The notes below the pieces were generated by a model. That model saw nothing but the letters and a program-made list of their open reading frames with translations, ran no database searches and was not told where the DNA came from. Both the position numbers and the translations under genes were made by a program. Positions 41,097-49,126 of a stretch of DNA of 64,000 nt are shown piece by piece. Each line of letters begins with the position of its first letter. The stretch's first letter is position 1. Source of the DNA: Lysobacter luteus (GTDB lineage Bacteria; Pseudomonadota; Gammaproteobacteria; Xanthomonadales; Xanthomonadaceae); the NCBI RefSeq assembly GCF_907164845.1, contig NZ_OU015430.1:734001-798000 (forward strand), read 5' to 3'.

Positions 41097-43202
41097 TCAG
41101 AAGCGGTGCGACCAGCTCGCGCTGAACACCCGGCCGCGGCCGGCGAAGTAGTCCTCGTCGCTTGGGCGGATCTGCGAGCTGTAGTGGATGTACTGGCGGT
41201 CCAACACGTTCTCGATGCCCACTGCCAGCGTGCCCACCGGAAGGCCGACGTTGGCCTGCAGGTCGAAGGTGGTGTAGCCCTCGAACCGGCTGTCGACGAC
41301 GCCGCGGGTCTCGAACGCGCGGTCCTCCGAATGGCTGGCCTGCACACGAGTGGACAGGCCCGGCAGCCACTGGTGCTGCCAGTAGGCGGTCATCCGGTCC
41401 GGCGAGATGTTGGCGCCGGGCAGGTCGCTGTCGAGGACGCCGTCGGCGTTGCTGTCGTAGTGGCCGTCGGCCTGCGCGTAGGCCAGGCCGACGCGCGCGG
41501 CATCGTTGACCCGGAAGCCGACGCTGCCCTCGAAGCCCTCGATCTCCGTCGCCTCGCGCTTGACCTCGTAACTGCCGGTGGCGGTGTTGAATGCAAGCCG
41601 CGACCCGAAGTCGGAATCCGAACGATAGGCCGCCAGGTGGACCAGCCAGCGGCCATCGTCGTAGTCGAGGCCAACCTCGCGGTTGTCGGCGATCACAGGC
41701 GTCAGCGACACCAGGGTGTCGACGCTCTGGCCGGGTTCGTCGACCGCGCGCAGCACCCGGCCGATGTCGGCGACGCTGTAGCCCTCCGCGTACGAGGCGT
41801 AGAAGCTCAGCGCGGCGGTGGCTTCCCAGACCACGCCGAAGTTGGGCAGGGTTTCGCTGAAGTCGGGGCTGCCGCCCTGCACCGACTGCGCGCCGTACTG
41901 CGGCAGGGTCACGAAGTCGTCGACCTCGAGTTTGGCCCGCTCGTGGCGGACGCCACCGGTGAACAGCAGCGGGCCGAGGCGGTACTCGGCCTGCAGCAGC
42001 GGCGAGAGGCTCTGGTACGTGGTCGGCGGCACCCAGCCCAGGTCGCTGGCCAGCTGGCGTTGTTCGGTGGTGTCGCGGATGAGGTCCAGCCCCAGCGTCA
42101 GCCGGAGCGGCAGGTCGGCGATGTATCCGCGCGTCCAGGTGAACTTGCCACCGAGCTTCTCGGCATTGATCTGCGACTGGTCGTACCAGACCTCGTCGCT
42201 CCCGGTGTTGAAGAAGTCGACATAGGCGTTGCTGCCGTAACGGCCTTCGAAACGGGTCCAGAACAGCTGGCCTTGGAACTGGCCGCCCGCGAGGTCGTGG
42301 TCGCGGTAGTCCAGGCTGGCCGAGCGGGAGTCGTTACGCGGAGGCTCCAAGGGCTGGTCACCGCGCGTGGCGGTGGCCGGAACGCCGAGCCGGTAGTCGC
42401 CGTCGACCACGGCGTAGTGGCCTTCGCCTTCCAGCCGATAATGGCTGGCGGTCAGCTGGAGCCGCCGCTGGTCGTCGATCGCCCAGCCCGCCTTCGCGAA
42501 CAGATTGCGGCTATTGGCGTCCATCAGGTCGCCCTGCACCGGCTCGGGCGCGATCGGATTGCCGTCGGCATCGTAGTACAGGCCTTCCTGCGCGTAGGAG
42601 AGGCCACCCACGAAGTCGAGTGCACCCTGCGCGGTGCCGAAGAGGTACGAAGCGCGATAGCCGGCGCCGTCGTCCTCGCGGGGCATCGCGGTGTTCGCGC
42701 CGATGGTGACCTCATGGAAGCGCGCGCCATCCTCGCGGGGCGCCCGCTTGGTGATGATGTTGATGATGCCGCCCGATGCGCCGATGCCTTGCAGGGCGTT
42801 GGCCCCGTGGATCACCTCGATGCGCTCGATCATCGCCGGGTCGATGGTGTGCGCGTCGCGCGAGCCGTCGCGCAGTGGGGTCGACTGCGGCACGCCGTCG
42901 ACCATGTAGAGCGGCTGCCGCCCGCGCACCGACTCGCCGGCACTCGTCATTTTCTGGCGCGAGGGCGCGAATGCCGGGATGAGGTTCGCGAGCACCTGCG
43001 ACAGGTCCTGGGTTACGGCCAGCTGTTGCTGCAGCTCCGCCTCGTCGATCACCGTGATCGTGTTGGGCAGCGCCGCCTCGGAGTTGGGGATTCGGCTGGT
43101 GCTGGCCGAGACGACCACGCGATCGAGGTCGGTTGCGTCCTGGGCGAGGACGGCCGGGCTGGCCGCGAGCAGGAGGGCCGAGACGAGGAGGGTGCGGGAC
43201 AT
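41097..43202 (-). CDS. TonB-dependent siderophore receptor
   Basis: A 701-residue outer-membrane receptor. Signal peptide MSRTLLVSALLLAASPAVLAQ (cleavage near 21). The plug domain (about 30-170) has PNTITVIDEAELQQQLAVTQDLSQVLANLIP, ESVRGRQPLYMVDGVPQSTPLRDGSRDAHTIDPAMIERIEVIHGANALQGIGASGGIINIITK in segments. A 22-strand barrel follows, ending VFSASWSHRF with terminal Phe. The start at 43202 is preferred; the frame extends to 43253 across a Fur-like site. The ligand is probably a ferric siderophore, but its identity is not readable. Confidence 0.93.
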   Translation of the reverse strand: MSRTLLVSALLLAASPAVLAQDATDLDRVVVSASTSRIPNSEAALPNTITVIDEAELQQQLAVTQDLSQVLANLIPAFAPSRQKMTSAGESVRGRQPLYMVDGVPQSTPLRDGSRDAHTIDPAMIERIEVIHGANALQGIGASGGIINIITKRAPREDGARFHEVTIGANTAMPREDDGAGYRASYLFGTAQGALDFVGGLSYAQEGLYYDADGNPIAPEPVQGDLMDANSRNLFAKAGWAIDDQRRLQLTASHYRLEGEGHYAVVDGDYRLGVPATATRGDQPLEPPRNDSRSASLDYRDHDLAGGQFQGQLFWTRFEGRYGSNAYVDFFNTGSDEVWYDQSQINAEKLGGKFTWTRGYIADLPLRLTLGLDLIRDTTEQRQLASDLGWVPPTTYQSLSPLLQAEYRLGPLLFTGGVRHERAKLEVDDFVTLPQYGAQSVQGGSPDFSETLPNFGVVWEATAALSFYASYAEGYSVADIGRVLRAVDEPGQSVDTLVSLTPVIADNREVGLDYDDGRWLVHLAAYRSDSDFGSRLAFNTATGSYEVKREATEIEGFEGSVGFRVNDAARVGLAYAQADGHYDSNADGVLDSDLPGANISPDRMTAYWQHQWLPGLSTRVQASHSEDRAFETRGVVDSRFEGYTTFDLQANVGLPVGTLAVGIENVLDRQYIHYSSQIRPSDEDYFAGRGRVFSASWSHRF

Positions 43203-43232
43203 AAGGGATCCGGGGAAACGCGAGCGGGGCAT

Positions 43233-43254
43233 GGTAATGGGAATCAGTCCCATT
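43233..43254. promoter_or_regulatory. Fur-like box upstream of the TonB receptor operon
   Basis: The centre AATGGGAATCAGTCCCATT (43236-43254) is a near-palindrome. Aligned to the Fur consensus GATAATGATAATCATTATC, positions 43233-43251 match at 13 of 19. It lies 31 bases before the receptor start, a normal operator position. Iron-responsive repression is inferred. Confidence 0.65.
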
Positions 43255-43291
43255 TACGAACCCGAGCTCACAGTCCGACGCCGCGAGATAG

Positions 43292-44239
43292 TTACAGATC
43301 GGCGAGGTGCGGCATGGCCGTCGCCGCGCCGGCGCTTTCGCAGGCCCGCGCGGCATAGAGGCTGGCAAAGCCGACGTGGACGTGGAATGGCGCCGCCGGG
43401 TGTGTCGCCCATGCAGCCGCCAGCGCCCCGTTGAAGGCATCGCCGGCGCCGGTGGTATCGATGGCGTCGGCTGGCACCGCGGGCACGCGATAGAACGCCG
43501 CGTCGTCGCCGCGAAGCATCCCGTCGGCATGCGACACCAGGCAACCACGCGCGCCGAGGGTCACCACCACCGTGCCGTGCGGCAGCAGCCGGCGGCACAG
43601 CCGATGCAGTTCGGCGTCGGCCATTCCCGCCACCGCCCCGGGTTCTACCGGCTCGCCGCAGTGGCGGGCGAGCTGGGCGGAGAATTCGGATTCGTTGGGC
43701 GTCAGGACATCGCACTGGGCCAGGAGGCCGGCCGGCAGATCGGCATCGGCCGGTGCGGGGTTGAGCAACGTCGGCACGCCTTCGTCGCGGGCCAGGTCGA
43801 AACCGGCAAGCACGGCGTCGACCGGCGATTCCAGCTGCGCCAACACCACCCGCGCATCGGCGAACACGTCACCCTGCGCCCGAACGTGGGCGGGTGTCAT
43901 GGCCGCGTTGGCGCCGGCACCGATGACGATGCTGTTGCGTCCTTCCCGGTCGACATAGATGCCGGCGGTGCCGGTGGGATGCGTGCTGGCGGCGTCGCGC
44001 AGGACGATGCCGTCGACGCTCGCCAGTGCGCGGGCCAGTTGTCCGCCGGCATCGGCGCCGAGCGCGCAGACGAAGGCGGTCACGGCCCCCGCGCGTGCGG
44101 CGGCGGTGGCCTGGTTGAAGCCCTTGCCGCCGGGGCCGGTGCGGTACTCGCCCTGGAGCGTCTCGCCGGCGCGTGGCAACACCGGCAACGACCACACGTG
44201 GTCGACGTTGAACGAGCCGATCACGACCACGGCGCTCAT
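43292..44239 (-). CDS. rbsK: Ribokinase
   Basis: PfkB-family sugar kinase of 315 residues that phosphorylates ribose. Motifs are VVVIGSFNVDHVWSLPVLPRAGETLQG and GPGGKGFNQATAAARAG (sugar binding). The C-terminal PfkB signature IDTTGAGDAFNGALAAA holds the catalytic Asp and anion hole. It follows nupC on the same strand after 13 bases. The pair suggests nucleoside import with use of the ribose, but no nucleoside hydrolase is in the window. Related PfkB kinases for deoxyribose or nucleosides cannot be excluded. Confidence 0.87.
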   Translation of the reverse strand: MSAVVVIGSFNVDHVWSLPVLPRAGETLQGEYRTGPGGKGFNQATAAARAGAVTAFVCALGADAGGQLARALASVDGIVLRDAASTHPTGTAGIYVDREGRNSIVIGAGANAAMTPAHVRAQGDVFADARVVLAQLESPVDAVLAGFDLARDEGVPTLLNPAPADADLPAGLLAQCDVLTPNESEFSAQLARHCGEPVEPGAVAGMADAELHRLCRRLLPHGTVVVTLGARGCLVSHADGMLRGDDAAFYRVPAVPADAIDTTGAGDAFNGALAAAWATHPAAPFHVHVGFASLYAARACESAGAATAMPHLADL

Positions 44240-44252
44240 CGGCGTGTCCCGG

Positions 44253-45551
44253 TCAGCCGCCGAGGCCGGTCAGCACGCCGGCGATCGTCGCGGTCATCAG
44301 GGTCGCGATGGTGCCGCCGAGCACGGCCCGCAGGCCGAAGCGGGCGAGGTCCTGGCGGCGGTCGGGCGCGAGCCCGCCGATGCCGCCGATCTGGATCGCG
44401 ATCGAACTGAAGTTGGCGAAGCCGCACAGCGCGTAGGTGGCGATCAGGCGGCCCTGGTCGGTCAACACCACGCCGGGGTTCTGCCCGTTCACGATCTCGG
44501 CCAGGTGCAGGTAGGCCACGAATTCGTTGAGCACGATCTTCTCGCCGATCAGGCCACCGACGACATTGGCGTCCTGCCACGGTACGCCGATCAGCCAGGC
44601 GACCGGCGACAGCACGTAACCCAGCAGGGTGGCCATGTCGGTCGGCTTGCCGAGCGCGGCCGACAAGCCGGTCACCTCGCCGATCCAGGTCAGCGGCCAG
44701 TTGATCAGGGCGATCAGGGCGATGAACGCCAGCAGCATCGCGCCGATGTTCAGGGCGAGCCGCAGGCCGTCACCCGCGCCGGCCGCGGCCGCGTCGATGA
44801 CGTTGCTGGTGGTCTTCTCGACCTCCATCTTGACCGTGCCGCGCGTCAGCGGCGTGCCGGTTTCGGGGATCAGCAGCTTGGCGACGACCATCGTCGCCGG
44901 CGCCGCCATGATCGACGCCGCCAGCAGGTGCTTGGCGTAGAACGCCTGCGCCACCGGGTCGCCGCCGCCGAGCATGCCGACGTAGGCCGCAAGCACGCCG
45001 CCGGCGATGTGCGCCATGCCGCCGATCATCATCGTGATCAGCTCGGACTCGGTCATCTTCGAGATGTACGGCCGCACCGTCAGCGGGGCTTCGGTCTGGC
45101 CGATGAAGACGCTGGCGCAGACGCTGGTGGTCTCCGCACCGGAGACCCGCATGACCTTGGTGATCGCCCACGCCATCGCGCGCACCACCGCCTGCATCAC
45201 CCCCAGGTGGTACAGCACGCTCATCAGCGAGGCGAAGAAGATGATGGTCGGCAACACCTGGAAGGCGAAGATGAAGCCGTAGGTCTCGACGTTCATCAGG
45301 CTGCCGAAGATGAACTCCGAGCCGGCATTGACGAACCCGAGCAGCTTCACGAAGCCGTTGCCGAGCGCGTCGAACACGTCGCGGCCGCCTGGCACCAGCA
45401 GCACCAGCGCGGCGAATCCGATCTGCAGGACGATGCCGGTCAGCACCAGCCGCCAGTCGACCGCCTTCTTGTGGTTGGAGAACAACCAGGCGATGCCGAC
45501 CAGCACCGCGAGACCAAACAGGCCGAAGGCGACCCGTGACAGACCTTCCAT
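44253..45551 (-). CDS. NupC-type concentrative nucleoside transporter
   Basis: A 432-residue inner-membrane symporter of the CNT family. About ten hydrophobic segments are visible. Family motifs include GFIFAFQVLPTIIFFASLMSVLYHLGVMQ, SGAETTSVCASVFIGQTEAPLTVRPYI, MTESELITMMIGGMAHIAGGVLAAYVGML, KIVLNEFVAYLHL and YALCGFANFSSIAIQIGGIGGLAP. These match nucleoside-binding regions of CNT proteins. Likely proton- or sodium-driven import of nucleosides. First gene of a two-gene unit with the ribokinase. Confidence 0.92.
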   Translation of the reverse strand: MEGLSRVAFGLFGLAVLVGIAWLFSNHKKAVDWRLVLTGIVLQIGFAALVLLVPGGRDVFDALGNGFVKLLGFVNAGSEFIFGSLMNVETYGFIFAFQVLPTIIFFASLMSVLYHLGVMQAVVRAMAWAITKVMRVSGAETTSVCASVFIGQTEAPLTVRPYISKMTESELITMMIGGMAHIAGGVLAAYVGMLGGGDPVAQAFYAKHLLAASIMAAPATMVVAKLLIPETGTPLTRGTVKMEVEKTTSNVIDAAAAGAGDGLRLALNIGAMLLAFIALIALINWPLTWIGEVTGLSAALGKPTDMATLLGYVLSPVAWLIGVPWQDANVVGGLIGEKIVLNEFVAYLHLAEIVNGQNPGVVLTDQGRLIATYALCGFANFSSIAIQIGGIGGLAPDRRQDLARFGLRAVLGGTIATLMTATIAGVLTGLGG

Positions 45552-45651
45552 CCACTTCCCCTGCGGCCATTGCCGTGCTCGACCGCGCAGCGTAGGGCAG
45601 GCGGGCAGGGGCGGGCAACAATCCGCCGGTTCAGGTACCTCGCTGTGGCGC

Positions 45652-46785
45652 TCAGCCGTCGCGGGCGATCACCCGGTTGCGCCCCTCGCGCTTGGCCATC
45701 TTCAGGCGGCGGTCGGCCCGGCGCAGCAGGGTCGAGAGGTCGTGGCCGTCGTGCGGGCTCGCGGCCACGCCGGCGCTGAAGGTCAACCGCAGGGGCTCGA
45801 GGTTGCCGCGCTCGGGATCGAACGGGCGCTGGCCCAGCACGCGCCGGATCGCATCGACGCGCTCCCAGGCGGTGCCCAGCGGCTGCGGCATCACCAGTAC
45901 GAATTCCTCGCCCCCCAGGCGCACCAGTCGCTCGTTGCGCTCGGTCATGCCCTTGAGGACTTCGACCACATGGCGGATCGCCCGGTCGCCGGCATGGTGG
46001 CCGGCCTCGTCATTGATGCGGCTGAAGTGGTCCAGGTCGATCAGCGCCAGGCTGAGGCTGCCGTCCTCCTCGCTGGCTACCTCCAACAGCCGCGGCATGC
46101 GATGCAGCAGCCAGGTCCGGTTCGGCAGGCGCGTCAGGCCATCCGTGCCGGACATCTCGACCAACCGCTGCATCCGGTAGACCACGGTTGCCGTGATCAT
46201 CGTCGCGATCACCAGCAGCATCACCCGCTGTACCTGCGGGCCCGGGGTCACCGCCCCGTAGTCGCTGGACAGCAAGTGCTCGGGCGAGTCGGCGAAGGCG
46301 AACACAGCGGCGATGATCGCGCCGTACTGGAGTACGGCCAGCGCACCGGCGAACAAGGTCGTGCGACCGTCGCCGCGCAGGGCGGTCAGGACGATCGCCA
46401 GGAGGTAGCACCCCCACACCACCATGCTGTTGAGCGCGGCCGGCAGGTGGGCAAACGCCAGCACGATGAGCACGGCGGTGGTCGCGGTGACATCGAACGC
46501 GACCGTAGCAAACGACAGCCAGCGATAGCGACGCCGGCGCCGGGCCAGCTGCAGCCAGACCTGTGCGAAGACATTGACGAACACCGCGCCGCCCAGCCCG
46601 ATCAGGGTCTCGCGAACCGTGCCGCCGCTGACCGCGTTGGCAAGCGGAAGCACCAGCAACAGCGCGGCGATGACCACGCGCAGGCGTGCAACCAGCAGCT
46701 CGCCGCCCGCACCGACCTCGAGCATGACCTCGTCGGGTCGAGCCAGCACGGCGGCCAGGATCTCCCTTGCGCTTCGGCTTTCCAT
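45652..46785 (-). CDS. Membrane diguanylate cyclase with intact GGEEF
   Basis: A 377-residue protein with about six hydrophobic segments in residues 32-205 and a C-terminal GGDEF domain (about 213-375). The active site RLGGEEF is intact (GGEEF at 291-295), with DGLTRLPNR and ALIDLDHFSRINDEAGHHAGD. No RxxD inhibitory site is present at the usual spacing before GGEEF, so product feedback may be absent. The start at 46785 has GGGAGG just upstream; the frame extends 27 bases further without such a site. It likely makes c-di-GMP in response to an unknown membrane signal. Confidence 0.9.
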   Translation of the reverse strand: MESRSAREILAAVLARPDEVMLEVGAGGELLVARLRVVIAALLLVLPLANAVSGGTVRETLIGLGGAVFVNVFAQVWLQLARRRRRYRWLSFATVAFDVTATTAVLIVLAFAHLPAALNSMVVWGCYLLAIVLTALRGDGRTTLFAGALAVLQYGAIIAAVFAFADSPEHLLSSDYGAVTPGPQVQRVMLLVIATMITATVVYRMQRLVEMSGTDGLTRLPNRTWLLHRMPRLLEVASEEDGSLSLALIDLDHFSRINDEAGHHAGDRAIRHVVEVLKGMTERNERLVRLGGEEFVLVMPQPLGTAWERVDAIRRVLGQRPFDPERGNLEPLRLTFSAGVAASPHDGHDLSTLLRRADRRLKMAKREGRNRVIARDG

Positions 46786-46848
46786 GACCTCCCCTGCGTC
46801 CGGCCGCAGCATAGCGTGGCCCCTCGACGGGCGTCAGGCCCAAGGCCC

Positions 46849-47448
46849 TCAGCCGAATCCGCGCAGGGCCACCCAGCCGGCCAGCACGGCGAACACCGTC
46901 GCCGCGACATAGCGGGCGGCCTTCAGCGGCAGCCGGTCGGCGAAGCGGCTGCCGAGAAGCACCACCGGCACGTTGGCCAACAGCATCCCCACGGTGGTAC
47001 CGGCAATGACCTCCCACAACGGCTCGTACCGCGCCGCGAGCAGGACGGTGGCGACCTGGGTCTTGTCGCCGATCTCGGCGATGAAGAACGCGATGGTGGT
47101 GGCGATGAAGGCGCCCCGCCCGGGCAGCCCTGGTTCATCGTCGAGCGAATCGGGCTTCAGCGTCCACACCGCCACAGCCAGGAAGCTCGCGGCCACGACC
47201 CAGCGCAGGACTTCCGGACGCAGCCAGTCGGCGGCCAGCGCCCCCACCCAGGCCGCCAATGCATGGTTGAGGAGGGTGGCGACGAGGATGCCGGCGATGA
47301 TCGGCCATGGCCGGCGGAACCGCGCGGCCAGCAGCAGGGCGAGCAACTGGGTCTTGTCGCCGATCTCGGCCAACGCGACCGTGCCGGTGGACACGAGTGC
47401 GGCGGCAAGGGGAAGGGTATCGGGCAGCAGTGACTGCAACTGGGGCAT
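46849..47448 (-). CDS. GDT1/TMEM165-family Mn2+ exporter (MneA-like)
   Basis: A 199-residue inner-membrane protein with six predicted helices and the duplicated family motif: ALAEIGDKTQLLALLLAARF (about 25-44) and FFIAEIGDKTQVATVLLAARY (about 121-141). The start at 47448 (MPQLQSLLPDTLPL) follows a long leader; the upstream frame runs through the riboswitch. Proteins of this family export manganese in bacteria (MneA in Vibrio). The yybP-ykoY riboswitch upstream supports Mn2+ as substrate. Function is thus well supported by family and regulation together. Confidence 0.93.
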   Translation of the reverse strand: MPQLQSLLPDTLPLAAALVSTGTVALAEIGDKTQLLALLLAARFRRPWPIIAGILVATLLNHALAAWVGALAADWLRPEVLRWVVAASFLAVAVWTLKPDSLDDEPGLPGRGAFIATTIAFFIAEIGDKTQVATVLLAARYEPLWEVIAGTTVGMLLANVPVVLLGSRFADRLPLKAARYVAATVFAVLAGWVALRGFG

Positions 47449-47537
47449 TGGACGATCGGGGAGCCGGGCGGGCAGTCGGAAAGCGACCGCCGCGCGGCCC
47501 GGCCCCGGTGCCTGGGCACCCTGGGTCATTCGCACGA

Positions 47538-47661
47538 TGGTCGCCTTCGGTCTTGCCCCGGATCGACTGGCGATCCCCCATGCACCACGGCCTGCCGGCC
47601 AAGCGTGTTGATGCATGTCCCCGCGCGTTGCGCGGGTGGGCTACTCCCCGGAGGAAACAGC
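47538..47661 (-). promoter_or_regulatory. yybP-ykoY manganese riboswitch
   Basis: On the minus strand the leader starts CTCCGGGGAGTAGCCC, then a GC hairpin. Next comes GACATGCATCAACACGC with a long helix (GCATCAACAC...GTGGTGCAT), and it closes with GGGGCAAGACCGAAGG. GGGGAGTAG and GCAAGACC are the two conserved loops that form the Mn2+ site in this class. A -10 TACAAT (47668-47673) would start the transcript at about 47661. Mn2+ binding is known to turn on exporter genes. The aptamer ends about 90 bases before the start codon. Confidence 0.9.
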
Positions 47662-47762
47662 CCGCCCATTGTACGGGCGGCCGGACGCTGGAGCGAGCCG
47701 CCTGCGGCAATCGGGCTCGACCCCGGGCTTACACTGCGATCGTTCCCACCTGGAGTCCGTCC

Positions 47763-48731
47763 ATGCAGTACCGCCGCCTCGGCTCGTCCGGCCTGCAACT
47801 GTCCGCACTGTCGTTCGGCGCGTGGCTCACGTTCGGTGCCCAGGTCGGCCGCGGCACGGCGCGCGAACTCGTCGCGGCCGCGTGGGACCACGGCATCAAC
47901 TTCTTCGACAACGCCGAGAGCTACGCCAACGGCGAGGCCGAACGGGTCATGGGCGACGTCATCGCCGACCTGCGCCTGCCGCGCGACGGCTTCTGCGTGT
48001 CCAGCAAGGTGTTCTTCGGTTCGGTGGAGGCACCGCGGCCGACCCAGCGCGGGCTGTCGCGCAAGCACGTGACCGACGCCTGCCACGGCGCGCTTAAACG
48101 GCTGCGGGTAGACTACCTGGACCTGTTCTATTGCCATCGTCCCGATCCGGACACGCCGGTCGAGGAAACCGTGCGGACCATGGATGGCCTGGTCCGCCAG
48201 GGCAAGGTGATGTACTGGGGCACGTCCGAATGGTCGGCCGCGCAGATCCGCGAGGCGCACAAGGTCGCCCGCGCGCACCACCTCCAAGCGCCGACGATGG
48301 AACAGCCGCAGTACAACCTGCTGCACCGCGAACGGGTGGAGCTGGAGTACGCGCCGCTGTATGCCGAATACGGCATGGGCACCACGACGTGGTCGCCACT
48401 GGCCTCGGGCCTGTTGACCGGCCGTTACAACGACGGCGTGTCGGAGGACGGGCGATTCGGCGCACTCGGGCCGCACCTGCGCAAGACCATCGTCGGCGGG
48501 GAAAGCGAGCGCCGGCTCGAACGTGCGCGCCACTTCACCGCGCTGGCCAAGGAGCTGGACGTGCCACCCGCGCCGCTGGCGATAGCTTGGTGCCTGCGCA
48601 ACCCGCACGTGTCCAGCGTCATCCTCGGCGCCAGCCGGGTCGAGCAACTGCTCGAGAACCTGCGCGCCATCGAGCTGGTGGAGTCCATGGGCGACCCGGT
48701 GTGGGGGCGGGTGAGGGTCGCAGCAAACTGA
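47763..48731 (+). CDS. Aldo-keto reductase, potassium-channel beta-subunit type
   Basis: A 322-residue NADPH-dependent oxidoreductase starting MQYRRLGSSGLQLSALSFGAWLTFGAQVG. Catalytic tetrad residues appear in NFFDNAESYANGEAE (Asp, Tyr), SSKVFFG (Lys) and LDLFYCHRPDPDTPVEE (His). The cofactor end VSSVILGASRVEQLLENL and the motif MEQPQYNLLHRERVE are typical of the AKR6/Kv-beta-like group. Substrate unknown; related proteins detoxify aldehydes. It is transcribed away from the Mn2+ riboswitch gene, and its start lies about 100 bases from the riboswitch promoter. Confidence 0.92.
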   Translation: MQYRRLGSSGLQLSALSFGAWLTFGAQVGRGTARELVAAAWDHGINFFDNAESYANGEAERVMGDVIADLRLPRDGFCVSSKVFFGSVEAPRPTQRGLSRKHVTDACHGALKRLRVDYLDLFYCHRPDPDTPVEETVRTMDGLVRQGKVMYWGTSEWSAAQIREAHKVARAHHLQAPTMEQPQYNLLHRERVELEYAPLYAEYGMGTTTWSPLASGLLTGRYNDGVSEDGRFGALGPHLRKTIVGGESERRLERARHFTALAKELDVPPAPLAIAWCLRNPHVSSVILGASRVEQLLENLRAIELVESMGDPVWGRVRVAAN

Positions 48732-48752
48732 ATGTGCTTTGCGGGTTGCGCG

Positions 48753-48771
48753 TCTAATGCGAATCATTATC
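48753..48771. promoter_or_regulatory. Fur box upstream of hemP
   Basis: TCTAATGCGAATCATTATC matches the Fur consensus GATAATGATAATCATTATC at 15 of 19 positions. It ends 31 bases before the hemP start, as expected for an iron-repressed promoter. Confidence 0.85.
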
Positions 48772-48802
48772 ATCTAGCACTCCCGTCCCCGAGCACTGCG
48801 CA

Positions 48803-49036
48803 ATGGCCCTGCAAACCCTCAATCGGCCGCGTCTACTCCACCTGCCGATCCGGTCCGATGACCGGGCGCGTCCCGTCGCCCCAGTGCACCACGCCACGCA
48901 CCCCCCGGTCGCCGACGCGCGTCCGCTCGACAGCGGTGCGTTGCTGCGCGGCACCCGCGAGGTGCTGATCCGCCACGGCGGCGAGACCTACCGGTTGCGG
49001 CATACCCGCAACGACAAGCTGATCCTGACCAAGTAG
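48803..49036 (+). CDS. hemP: HemP/HmuP-family hemin uptake protein
   Basis: A 77-residue cytoplasmic protein. The conserved HemP part is C-terminal: ARPLDSGALLRGTREVLIRHGGETYRLRHTRNDKLILTK (about 39-77), with the family end R-T-x-x-x-KLILTK. The N-terminal 38 residues are Pro/Arg/His-rich and variable. HmuP in some bacteria is needed for expression of the heme receptor. Here it stands alone behind a Fur box with no heme receptor adjacent. Confidence 0.88.
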   Translation: MALQTLNRPRLLHLPIRSDDRARPVAPVHHATHPPVADARPLDSGALLRGTREVLIRHGGETYRLRHTRNDKLILTK

Positions 49037-49126
49037 CCACCGGGCGCGCTGGCCACCCGTACCGGCCACCCGCGCCGGCGCGCGCCGTGCCTATACTCCC
49101 CCTACGCATAACTTTGGGGATGTGGC

